Assembly: GCF_900089755.1 (NCBI RefSeq)
Contig: NZ_FLOC01000012.1
Span: forward strand, 1 to 64,000
DNA length: 64,000 nucleotides
Reading direction: 5' to 3'
Source of the DNA: Marinomonas aquimarina
Lineage (GTDB): Bacteria > Pseudomonadota > Gammaproteobacteria > Pseudomonadales > Marinomonadaceae
Numbering within the stretch: the first letter of the stretch is position 1; every line of letters starts with the position of its first letter. Shown here one piece after another: positions 53,762 through 60,720 of the stretch. The notes under the pieces are model-generated. The model did not search any database. It saw nothing but the letters and a program-made list of their open reading frames with translations, and was not told the DNA's origin. Both the position numbers and the translations under genes were made by a program.

Positions 53762-55528
53762 TTGCCTGAGAGACTAGAACTTACAAAAAATGCTCAGTTT
53801 TATGTGCCAAAGAATGCCGTTGACGATTCAATCTTAAACGAAATTTTGGGCGCAGCTAGCGATAATATGGAAGCTAACTCAGAATATGTAATCAACTTGT
53901 TTAGATCAGATAGAGTAGTCGATGAAGGGGACATAAACTACAAGTGCTCAATTAGAGTCTTTCCATCCACTCGTCCTGTATATTTTATCGACGAGGAATT
54001 AGAAGATAGAGTATTTGCGTTTATAATTTTGATTGAATATCAAAATTATTTGGCTGTATTTAAAAAAAGCTGCGCAAATATTTCGGATGTATTAAAAGAG
54101 CATTTTACTCTAATAGATAGCAGGGATCTTAGTTCAACTTTCAATGATGACGAAGTGGAATTTCAAAAGCTTGCTCTGCGAAATATGACTGTGTCGGAGA
54201 GAGCAATGAGAGCTCGGTCATATGAAGCTGCTGATTTGAAGGGCTTGTTATCAACTCACTCAGCCGGAAGGTCCATACCCTACTATCTGAAATTTAGGCA
54301 GGGAGCCATTACTAAAACTATTTCCGGAACAGGTCGTATTGTTGAATCCTCTCAGCGTAAAACTCTCGACGAAATTGCTTGCTGGGTCAAAGAGCAAGTT
54401 GATTCAATTGAAACCCCGTCGGATAACAATAGCTTTTTGGAATCATTTGCAAAGAAAGTAGAGCTAGCTGAAGTTCTTTCTATGTGTGAACCATCAGCAA
54501 TTCTAATAGAAAGTAATCCTTTGTACGCAAGAATCGAAAAAGATAGACTTCCAATTCTATATAAAGCTTCGCATGGTCGTAATATCAAAGTTTCTAGCAG
54601 AATAGTAAATTCATTATTTTCTGCTCTTGAGCAAGTTTATGAGCTCGATTCCGGCCATAATGTGGTCGGAAGAGAAGGCTGCTCTAAGCTTAGAAAAAAT
54701 GAAAAGACTCTAACACTGTCATCGAAGATCTTGACCAAATTTCGTGTAACGGAGAATGGTAAAGATGTGACATTGCAGAAATTTATTGTAAAAAATGGTT
54801 TTTATAGCGTAACTTTCTCTGACCCTAAATTTATGTACTTTATGGGGTCTTGCTTTGAAGATTCATCGGGGATTTCGGAAATTAGTAGCATTCTAGAAAT
54901 ACTACAGCCTCAAAATGAAATTGCAGCTGTAACTTCTGAAAAGGGAGAGTTTACAAATACTTCCTCTGAATTTGATGCTGATTCAATGTTCGGTGTTGTT
55001 GAGCAATTACACGCAGGTGACGATTATGTATTTTGCGATGACTTCGGGATAGAGTGGGCAGACCACATAACCCTCAATAAAGAAGATTCAAGCATTAGCT
55101 TTATACACTCAAAACATGGTGATATTAGTACCTCAGCGAGCAATCTCCATGAAGTAGTTGGGCAAGGAATCAAGAATCTAGGGTATATGTATTTCAATAA
55201 GGAAAAAATGATCGAACGAATAAATGGGACATTTTCCAATACTTACAATAACAATAGAGTTCAGACAAACATAAATAGAATAAGAAAAGGAAATCCAAAT
55301 GATGCGGATGCATACTTGGATGGTCTATTGAAAGATTATAAGTTGCATCGAAAATGTATTTTGAGTTGTTCTTTTTTGTCAAAGTCTGCTGTTGAAGCTG
55401 AATTTAGGAAAATACAAGCTGGTACACCTGTTAGAGGGCATATAGTCCAACTCTTATGGATTTTGTCTTCATTTGCACATGCCGTAAAAGATATGAATGC
55501 AATCCCAATTGTTTATTGTAATGTGTAG
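53762..55528 (+). CDS. Cassette 3: 588-residue protein of unknown function
   Basis: This protein is large for a cassette gene. I find no domain I can name. It has no signal peptide or clear membrane helix. It is rich in Ser, Asn and acidic residues, with a mix of beta-strand and helical segments. It may have two halves: an N-terminal half with FVPKNAV-like start and acidic loops, and a C-terminal half (from ~390) with a helical end (GLLKDYKLHRKCILSCSFLSK). The TTG start at 53762 has GGAGG 9 bases upstream. The stop at 55526-55528 abuts attC 3. The size and company suggest a defence or stress role, but this is only context. Confidence 0.7.
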   Translation: MPERLELTKNAQFYVPKNAVDDSILNEILGAASDNMEANSEYVINLFRSDRVVDEGDINYKCSIRVFPSTRPVYFIDEELEDRVFAFIILIEYQNYLAVFKKSCANISDVLKEHFTLIDSRDLSSTFNDDEVEFQKLALRNMTVSERAMRARSYEAADLKGLLSTHSAGRSIPYYLKFRQGAITKTISGTGRIVESSQRKTLDEIACWVKEQVDSIETPSDNNSFLESFAKKVELAEVLSMCEPSAILIESNPLYARIEKDRLPILYKASHGRNIKVSSRIVNSLFSALEQVYELDSGHNVVGREGCSKLRKNEKTLTLSSKILTKFRVTENGKDVTLQKFIVKNGFYSVTFSDPKFMYFMGSCFEDSSGISEISSILEILQPQNEIAAVTSEKGEFTNTSSEFDADSMFGVVEQLHAGDDYVFCDDFGIEWADHITLNKEDSSISFIHSKHGDISTSASNLHEVVGQGIKNLGYMYFNKEKMIERINGTFSNTYNNNRVQTNINRIRKGNPNDADAYLDGLLKDYKLHRKCILSCSFLSKSAVEAEFRKIQAGTPVRGHIVQLLWILSSFAHAVKDMNAIPIVYCNV

Positions 55529-55601
55529 TGTTAACAAGCCGCTGCACACGGTTAAATTTATCGCTACGCTCCCAATTTACCGGTGAGCGGGGCGTTATAA
55601 C
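55529..55601 (+). other. attC: attC site 3
   Basis: About 73 bp from TGTTAAC at 55529 to GCGTTATAA at 55592-55600. CCGCT...AGCGG and GTTAAATTT/AATTTAC pair imperfectly around GCTACGCTCC. AAGGAA of the next gene follows directly. Confidence 0.85.
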
Positions 55602-55612
55602 TCAAGGAAGTC

Positions 55613-56095
55613 ATGTCACATTTAGAAAATTTAATTGCCGAGTACTACGACTGGAAGGGCTACTTGATAAAGCGCAATATCAAGGTCGGCAGATTAAGTC
55701 GCGGTGGTTGGGAAATGGAGTTGGACGTAATCGCTTTTGATCCGCATACCGGACACTTGATTCATATCGAGCCCTCAGTTGATGCCCACTCATGGGCTAC
55801 ACGGGAAGAAAGGTTTACGAAAAAATTCAATGCCGCTAGGAAATATATTTTTAGCAAGGTTTTTACGTGGCTTGATTCAAGTATGGAAGTTGAGCAAGTT
55901 GCCGTTCTCATATCACATCCCAAAGGTAGAGATGAACTTGCAGGTGGAAAAATCATATCCATTGATGAGCTTATGGCTGAAATTCGTCAAAAGGTTATTG
56001 GCTGTGGGATTGTTGCTAAAAATGCTATACCAGAGCAATATCCGCTGTTACGTACGTTGCAGCTTTCACATAATGGTTACTATAAAACGTTATAA
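55613..56095 (+). CDS. Cassette 4: PD-(D/E)XK-nuclease-like protein with altered catalytic motif
   Basis: This 160-residue protein has a beta-hairpin and Asp/Glu pattern like a PD-(D/E)XK endonuclease fold: an N-terminal helix (ENLIAEYYDWKGYLIKR), GWEMELDVIAFD with Glu and Asp at ~42-45, then HIEPS where an E-x-K is expected. The Lys is replaced by Ser, so a normal nuclease reaction is doubtful. A helix with REERFTKKFNAARKYI follows. The family is seen in integron cassettes elsewhere as unnamed proteins. AAGGAA precedes the ATG. The stop TAA lies in attC 4. Confidence 0.65.
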   Translation: MSHLENLIAEYYDWKGYLIKRNIKVGRLSRGGWEMELDVIAFDPHTGHLIHIEPSVDAHSWATREERFTKKFNAARKYIFSKVFTWLDSSMEVEQVAVLISHPKGRDELAGGKIISIDELMAEIRQKVIGCGIVAKNAIPEQYPLLRTLQLSHNGYYKTL

Positions 56096-56176
56096 CAAGG
56101 CGTTCAAAATCAGTCGCTGCGCTCCTTGGGACCTCCACTGCTACGCAGTTCCGGTCCTTTAACGCAGCGTTATATG
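56090..56176 (+). other. attC: attC site 4
   Basis: About 87 bp from TTATAAC at 56090 to GCGTTATAT at 56167-56175. Shared apex sequence GCTGCGCTCC, and complementary TAACAAGGCGTT... / AACGCAGCGTTA outer arms. The next ribosome site AGAGGA follows within 10 bases. Confidence 0.82.
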
Positions 56177-56190
56177 TCAGAGGAAGATTG

Positions 56191-57090
56191 ATGAAAACTC
56201 CTATTGTTATACAACTACAAGAGATGGCATCTGATAGTCAAAATCATTTACCTGACCTTCTACGGAAAGCATTGCTTATTTCATCAAAGCTCGGATTGGA
56301 GGACTTTAAATCGTGGGTCATTTCAGAATTAAATGGCTATCAGTCGGAAGAAGATATTCCGAGGTATCGAATAATTGGGTCACAGCTAAAAGTGATTAAC
56401 CCTTATCATGGTTATCAGCCATTTATTATTGAAGATGGTGAGCTGGCAAGAGTGGTTAGTGAAGTTAAAATTTTTGAGTCTGTTGAATCGCTTCAGCACT
56501 TGATTTCAAAGTCTAACAGTAAAAATCAGTTAACGTTTCCATTTGCACCTGAACAAAAAGCAGCCTTAATGAGGATGCAAGGTGGATTTGCTCAGCTGGA
56601 ACCAACACGAATCATAGGAAGTAATCAGGTGAAAAGTGTGTTGGAGCAGGTTAGAACCCAGCTATTAGACTGGGCGCTACAGCTTGAAGCTAGAGGGATT
56701 TTGGGAGATGGAATTAGTTTTTCTGCTGAGGAAAAGGCAATTGCTAGCAAGAATCAATCAGCTATTAGCATACAAAATTTCCAAGGTGTCTTAGGTGATG
56801 TCTCTGGTGGGCATATAAGCCAATCAATGTCCATGACAGTAACACCAGGAAACTTTGATTCTTTGGCGAAATATTTTAGGCAGGAAGATGTTGCAGAAGA
56901 AGATATCAAATCTTTAGAAAAAGCTATCACTGAAGATCCAGAAGCAAGAGAAAGTGGGGCATTTGGTCCAAAGGTTAGTAACTGGATAGGAAAGATGACT
57001 TCAAAGGCTGCAAATGGCTCTTGGGCGGTAAGTGTAGGGGCTGCTGGTAGCTTACTCGCGACAGCAATTGCAAAATTTTACGGGTTGTAG
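56191..57090 (+). CDS. Cassette 5: AbiTii-domain protein (abortive infection type)
   Basis: This 299-residue protein has an N-terminal domain matching AbiTii: VIQLQEMASDSQNHLPDLLRKALLISSKLG and the ELNGY, IPRYRIIG, NPYHGYQPF motifs, then LLDWALQLEARGI near 155-170 (given as landmarks). The AbiTii family is grouped with abortive phage-infection genes, although the mechanism is unknown. A Gly/Ser-rich beta region (GVLGDVSGGHIS) and a helical C-terminus with a hydrophobic end (VSVGAAGSLLATAIAKFYGL) follow. The ATG at 56191 has AGAGGA upstream; a TTG three bases earlier is possible. The stop lies just before attC 5. Confidence 0.8.
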   Translation: MKTPIVIQLQEMASDSQNHLPDLLRKALLISSKLGLEDFKSWVISELNGYQSEEDIPRYRIIGSQLKVINPYHGYQPFIIEDGELARVVSEVKIFESVESLQHLISKSNSKNQLTFPFAPEQKAALMRMQGGFAQLEPTRIIGSNQVKSVLEQVRTQLLDWALQLEARGILGDGISFSAEEKAIASKNQSAISIQNFQGVLGDVSGGHISQSMSMTVTPGNFDSLAKYFRQEDVAEEDIKSLEKAITEDPEARESGAFGPKVSNWIGKMTSKAANGSWAVSVGAAGSLLATAIAKFYGL

Positions 57091-57097
57091 TACTGAC

Positions 57098-57169
57098 ATA
57101 TAACAAGCGTATGTTGTCGGACTGCTTTTAGCTGCGATCCAAACTATCCGAAAATGCGGGCGTTAGGGC
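57098..57169 (+). other. attC: attC site 5
   Basis: About 72 bp from ATATAAC at 57098 to GCGTTAGGGC at 57160-57169. CGGACTGCTTTTAG and AACTATCCG pair loosely around GCTGCGATCC. AGGAGG of the next frame follows at 57183. Confidence 0.82.
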
Positions 57170-57192
57170 TACTATGTAAGGCAGGAGGAAAT

Positions 57193-57386
57193 ATGGTAGT
57201 AAAAGTTAATCAATTTGAGCTGTTAAAAGAGTATTTTTTTGTGTTGTAGAACGATTAGAGCATCATGCTCCTAACTTGAGTGAAGTGATCTATCCGCTAC
57301 TTGGTTTGATCGTTTTGAAAACGGATGATAATTCAGACATCCAAGTTAGAGGTAGTCAGGGTGCCAAGATAATTAGGGTCAGATAA
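57193..57386 (+). pseudogene. Broken small cassette ORF
   Basis: After AGGAGG, an ATG at 57193 opens a frame that stops after 18 codons at TAG 57247. In the -1 frame the sequence continues from 57243 to a TAA at 57384 as VVERLEHHAPNLSEVIYPLLG... ending in KIIRVR, which reads like real protein. A run of seven T at 57234-57240 sits at the junction; eight T would restore one ~64-residue frame. Either a base was lost or the read is wrong. Small acidic proteins with this helical pattern are common in integron arrays; the family is not named here. Confidence 0.65.
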
Positions 57387-57423
57387 AAAATTAACTAGGT
57401 TCGAAAGTTAATAAGAGCATCAT

Positions 57424-57765
57424 ATGGATTGGGAATTAATTAATGGAATAACAGGAATAGTAAGTGCCGTATCCGCGGTTCTTGGCATTGGATATTTCCG
57501 CTTCCATAAAGGTACACCAGACGAAGAGTTTTCTTTGTTAAGCATGCATAAGTTGATGTCATTTGTTGTTGTGTGCTCAGGATGGGCATTGTGTTGCCTT
57601 AGTTTTCTATGGGTTGTAGAGCCCTACGGTTGCTGTCCAATGCCATCGGACTATCAGCATTTCTTTGGTGTTTTGTTGGGCTTTCCTGCAATAGTTGTGT
57701 TTATATTTGGTCTTGGCTTACTGCAAGGCCCAAAACGTAGCCTCTCCAGAGAGAGGGATTCATAA
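57424..57765 (+). CDS. Small membrane protein, unknown function
   Basis: This 113-residue protein has three hydrophobic segments (residues ~6-25, 44-66 and 82-102) and a Cys pair in YGCCPMP. It lies after the broken cassette ORF with no attC between or after it, so it may be the eroded end of the array or a chromosomal gene. No ribosome site is strong. It has no recognised homologue. Confidence 0.5.
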   Translation: MDWELINGITGIVSAVSAVLGIGYFRFHKGTPDEEFSLLSMHKLMSFVVVCSGWALCCLSFLWVVEPYGCCPMPSDYQHFFGVLLGFPAIVVFIFGLGLLQGPKRSLSRERDS

Positions 57766-57821
57766 AAATTAGAGTGATATTAAGATCAGCTTTAAAGCCA
57801 CCCACACCAAGGAACACACGG

Positions 57822-58448
57822 ATGTATGTACCAACCCACTTCAAAGAAGAAGACCACCAAGTACTCCAACAATACATACGTGATTATAGCTGTGGCACTT
57901 TGATTATCTCTGATGCTGAAGGCATTGAAGCGAATCATGTTCCATTCTATTTAGCGGTCAATGAAGATAGCTCTCTAGGAAAACTACAGTGCCATCTAGC
58001 CCGTGCCAACCCTGCTTGGCAGCGTATTCAGGATGGTGCTCAGGTGCTTGCGGTATTTCAGGGGCCCAATGCCTATATTTCCCCATCTTGGTATGCGACG
58101 AAAGCTGAAACGGGCCGTGTGGTGCCAACATGGAATTATTTGGCGGTGCATGTGCAAGGGAAAGCTCAGGTTATTCAAGATCCTGATTGGCTTAAACAGC
58201 ACTTACACCAGTTAACCGATCAGCATGAAGCAAGTATGGAAGAGCCATGGTCTGTGGCGGATGCCCCGACTGATTTTACCGACCGTTTAGTGAAAGCGAT
58301 TGTAGGGATAGAGATTAGAATCGAGTCACTCACAGGTAAGCTAAAAGCCAGTCAAAATCAGCCTCAGGCGAATAGGGAAAGCGTAAGAGCGAGTTTGCAA
58401 GGGCTGGATGATGTTAATAGCGCAGCGGTTGCGAAGCTTGTGGATTGA
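57822..58448 (+). CDS. PaiB-like FMN-binding protein
   Basis: This 208-residue protein matches the PaiB / FMN-binding split-barrel family: MYVPTHFKEED start, GTLIISDAEGIEANHVPFYL, LQCHLARANPAWQ, VLAVFQGPNAYISPSWY, and VPTWNYLAVHVQGKA (landmarks). The family is said to be negative transcriptional regulators in Bacillus, but many are simple flavin-binding proteins. The ATG at 57822 follows AAGGA; the longer frame from 57774 does not fit the family. It lies right of the integron array on the same strand. Confidence 0.87.
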   Translation: MYVPTHFKEEDHQVLQQYIRDYSCGTLIISDAEGIEANHVPFYLAVNEDSSLGKLQCHLARANPAWQRIQDGAQVLAVFQGPNAYISPSWYATKAETGRVVPTWNYLAVHVQGKAQVIQDPDWLKQHLHQLTDQHEASMEEPWSVADAPTDFTDRLVKAIVGIEIRIESLTGKLKASQNQPQANRESVRASLQGLDDVNSAAVAKLVD

Positions 58449-58451
58449 ACT

Positions 58452-58715
58452 CTAATAATGATACCGACATGACAATATCGTCACTGCCTCATCATCCACG
58501 GCATAAACCAGTCGGTTGGTATCATCAATCCTCCTAGACCAGAAGCCTGAAAGATTAGCTTTTAAAGGTTCTGGTTTTCCCATTCCCTCAAATGGCGATC
58601 GCTTGATATCGGTAATCAGTTTGTTGATTCGCTTGAGTGTTTTCTTATCTTGGGTCTGCCAGTACACATAACTCTCCCAAGCCTCGTCGGTCCATGACAA
58701 GAGTCGTTCAGTCAT
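58452..58715 (-). CDS. yoeB: YoeB/Txe-family mRNA-interferase toxin
   Basis: This 87-residue toxin has the YoeB pattern: LLSWTDEAWESYVYWQ, GKPEPLKANLSGFWSRRIDDTNRLVYAV and the C-terminal SCRYHY; Glu (~46), Arg (~65) and the final His-Tyr are the RNase residues. It cleaves mRNA at the ribosome when free of antitoxin. It overlaps the antitoxin stop by 8 bases, the usual coupling. It lies 4 bases from the end of the PaiB-like gene on the other strand. Confidence 0.93.
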   Translation of the reverse strand: MTERLLSWTDEAWESYVYWQTQDKKTLKRINKLITDIKRSPFEGMGKPEPLKANLSGFWSRRIDDTNRLVYAVDDEAVTILSCRYHY

Positions 58716-58962
58716 CGATCAAATCCTTTTGTGATGTTTTGCCTGCTTTGTATTGTGCGATGGAGCGATCTAAGTGTGCCGCGTTTGCCGGTGAGCGAAG
58801 TAGATGCACGGTTTCCATTAGGCTGTTGTAATGCTCAAGCGACATGACCACTGCATCTTCAGCGTCTCGTCTTGTAATCACGGCGGTATCGGCATCGTTT
58901 ACAACAGTGTCGAGTACTGATTTTAGGTTATTGCGCGCTTCAGTAAAGGATACGATTCGCAT
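58708..58962 (-). CDS. yefM: YefM-family antitoxin
   Basis: This 84-residue antitoxin has a Phd/YefM N-terminus (RIVSFTEARNNLKSVLDTV, AVITRRDAEDAVVMSLEHYNSL) that binds DNA, then a C-terminal toxin-binding tail. It precedes and overlaps yoeB, and together they repress their own promoter. GGAGA is 5 bases before the ATG. TGTACA operator motifs lie upstream. Confidence 0.94.
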   Translation of the reverse strand: MRIVSFTEARNNLKSVLDTVVNDADTAVITRRDAEDAVVMSLEHYNSLMETVHLLRSPANAAHLDRSIAQYKAGKTSQKDLIDD

Positions 58963-58975
58963 GGTATCTCCAATA

Positions 58976-59021
58976 TGTACAGTTTACGGTACAAGTATAG
59001 GTGTTGTCTTATAGTTGTACA
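58976..59021 (-). promoter_or_regulatory. Operator of the yefM-yoeB promoter
   Basis: Two TGTACA hexamers (58976-58981 and 59016-59021) plus a partial GGTACA between them lie within 60 bases upstream of yefM. The E. coli YefM operator is built from TGTACA-core repeats, so conditional autorepression by the complex is expected. Confidence 0.7.
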
Positions 59022-59133
59022 ATATATAGGACATGTAACATGAGCTGTTTTATGTAACAACCCATTAATACCTCCCACGCCGCGCTAACTGCTACAACTA
59101 ATCCCTGTTGCAAACACGATTGGAGGAAACATC

Positions 59134-59703
59134 ATGTCTGGTAAAAAAATCTTAATGATCACGGGTGATTTCACGGAAGACTACGAAACCATGGTGCCGT
59201 TTCAGGCATTGTTAAGTGTCGGTCATCAGGTGGATGCGGTGTGCCCTGATAAGAAAGCCGGTGATTCGGTAGCGACGGCGATCCACGATTTTGAAGGCGA
59301 TCAAACCTACACCGAAAAGCCCGGTCACCGTTTCGCGTTGAATGCGACATTTAGTGAGATTAAGACGGAAGACTATGATGCTTTGGTGATTCCTGGAGGT
59401 CGTGCGCCGGAGTATTTGCGTTTGAATAAAGAGGTGATTGCCATGGTGCAGCATTTCTTTAAGGCGGATAAGCCAGTAGCAGCGATTTGTCATGGCGCCC
59501 AGTTGCTTGCGGCGGCGGGTGTGTTAGACGGCAAGAAGTGTTCCGCTTACCCAGCGTGCCAGCCAGAAGTAGAGCTTGCGAAAGGTGAATATGCTGATAT
59601 CCCAGTGGATCAAGCGATCACGGATGGTAATTTGGTCACGGCGCCAGCGTGGCCTGCACACCCTGCGTGGTTGGCGCAGTTCTATACTTTGCTAAACCGC
59701 TAG
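59134..59703 (+). CDS. DJ-1/PfpI-family protein
   Basis: This 189-residue protein has the DJ-1 fold: [23 protein letters not shown] start (acidic pocket Glu), [10 protein letters not shown] and the nucleophile elbow [15 protein letters not shown] with Cys ~119. It is probably a protein or small-molecule deglycase or a stress protein. AAAC-GGAGGA precedes the ATG. It is monocistronic. Confidence 0.88.
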   Translation: MSGKKILMITGDFTEDYETMVPFQALLSVGHQVDAVCPDKKAGDSVATAIHDFEGDQTYTEKPGHRFALNATFSEIKTEDYDALVIPGGRAPEYLRLNKEVIAMVQHFFKADKPVAAICHGAQLLAAAGVLDGKKCSAYPACQPEVELAKGEYADIPVDQAITDGNLVTAPAWPAHPAWLAQFYTLLNR

Positions 59704-59852
59704 TTACATCTTTCTCCGTATTATTGGGGGGAGTGGGTATGAACTATTTTGTAAAATAGTGGCTACTCCCTCTGACTTTCCGAAAAAATCAGCTAACCTG
59801 TTCTGTCTGCGTATCTTTTTACGTTGTTAAGGGATTTTGACAGGATAATGTT

Positions 59853-60215
59853 ATGTGCAAGCTGTTTGTGAACTCAGACCCCAGCCTATGGCAAAACACC
59901 ACTCGCTCCGTGCGTATTGATGGCATGGTGACCAGCATCCGTTTGGAAAATATCTTCTGGTTTACGTTAGAGGAAATCGCGCAACGGGATCAGTTATCCC
60001 TAGCGCAGATGATCGTGAAGCTTAACCATGAGGCATTGGCAGCGGGACACGATCTGGATAACTTCACGTCCTTCTTGCGCGTCTGTGCCATGCGTTATCT
60101 GCATTTACAAACCATTGGTATGTTGCCCGCATCAGCGGATATCAGCTTGGCCTCCCTTAACAGTGAACGTATCTTAGAGCAGGAAAAGCGCTACTTTGCA
60201 GCGCATCAGTCATGA
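59853..60215 (+). CDS. Ribbon-helix-helix protein
   Basis: This 120-residue protein has a basic ribbon and helices (TTRSVRIDGMVTSIRLENIFW, FTLEEIAQRDQLSLAQMI) like the RHH_4 family of putative DNA-binding proteins. Its stop overlaps the next frame (ATGA), so it is in an operon with the FMN-binding protein. Target is unknown. Confidence 0.8.
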   Translation: MCKLFVNSDPSLWQNTTRSVRIDGMVTSIRLENIFWFTLEEIAQRDQLSLAQMIVKLNHEALAAGHDLDNFTSFLRVCAMRYLHLQTIGMLPASADISLASLNSERILEQEKRYFAAHQS

Positions 60216-60232
60216 GCGAGAGCGGAGCATCT

Positions 60233-60691
60233 ATGGACCTTCTCGATTATTCGGAAAAAAGCGTATTGTGCTGGCTGGCTACCGTCTCTGCGGACGCGAC
60301 GCCAAATGTCTCACCCAAAGAGATTTATACCTTTATCAATAACGACTTGCTGTTGATCGCCAATATTGCCTCGCCTGAAAGCGAGCGTAATATTTTGATC
60401 AACCCTAAGGTATGTGTGTCCTTTATTGAGATCTTCGAGCAACGTGGTTTTAAGGTGAAGGGGACGGCGCAAGTCATCACGTCAGAAGACAACAATTGGC
60501 TGGAGTATTTGAGCGCACTAAAAGTGTTAGCGGGAGAGAGCTTTCCGATCAAGAATATCTTTGCCATCCAGGTCGAGTCCTCTGCCAAAGTCATGGCACC
60601 CAGTTATAGTTTATTCCCTGATAGCACCACCCCAGAAAGCCAAATCGAAGGTGCAATGAAAACCTATAACGTGCAGCGTAAAAGCCAATAA
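60233..60691 (+). CDS. Pyridoxamine-5'-phosphate-oxidase-like FMN-binding protein
   Basis: This 152-residue protein has the split-barrel flavin fold: SVLCWLATVSADATPNVSPKEI (landmark) and SFIEIFEQRGFKVKGTAQVI. It is a small PNPOx-family protein of unknown substrate. The ATG at 60233 with CGGAG upstream is preferred to that at 60212, which overlaps the previous stop and could instead be used by coupling. It forms an operon with the ribbon-helix-helix gene. Confidence 0.83.
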   Translation: MDLLDYSEKSVLCWLATVSADATPNVSPKEIYTFINNDLLLIANIASPESERNILINPKVCVSFIEIFEQRGFKVKGTAQVITSEDNNWLEYLSALKVLAGESFPIKNIFAIQVESSAKVMAPSYSLFPDSTTPESQIEGAMKTYNVQRKSQ

Positions 60692-60717
60692 AGCGAGGGT
60701 TATCAACCCTCGTTTTT
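60692..60717 (+). terminator. Terminator after PNPOx-like gene
   Basis: CGAGGGTTATCAACCCTCG hairpin followed by TTTTT, immediately after the stop. It also lies next to the convergent dehydrogenase gene. Confidence 0.9.
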
Positions 60718-60720
60718 GGG

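Larger units (their letters stand above)
51826..57168 (+). mobile_element. Integron gene-cassette array without integrase (CALIN-type)
   Basis: Six tightly packed same-strand genes of unknown or defence-like function are separated by five attC-like palindromes. All gene stops overlap or lie within a few bases of a TAACAA core, and the next ribosome site follows within ~10-30 bases of a GCGTTA core. Base composition is AT-richer than the flanking genes. No IntI gene, transposase or phage gene lies in the window. The last cassette (after 57168) has no closing attC, so the right edge may be eroded. Each individual site is listed separately. Confidence 0.88.

Noticed and set aside
57387..57423. 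Possible sixth attC between the broken ORF and the small membrane gene
   Set aside because: No TAACAA core or GCGTTA core pair, and no palindrome, is present.
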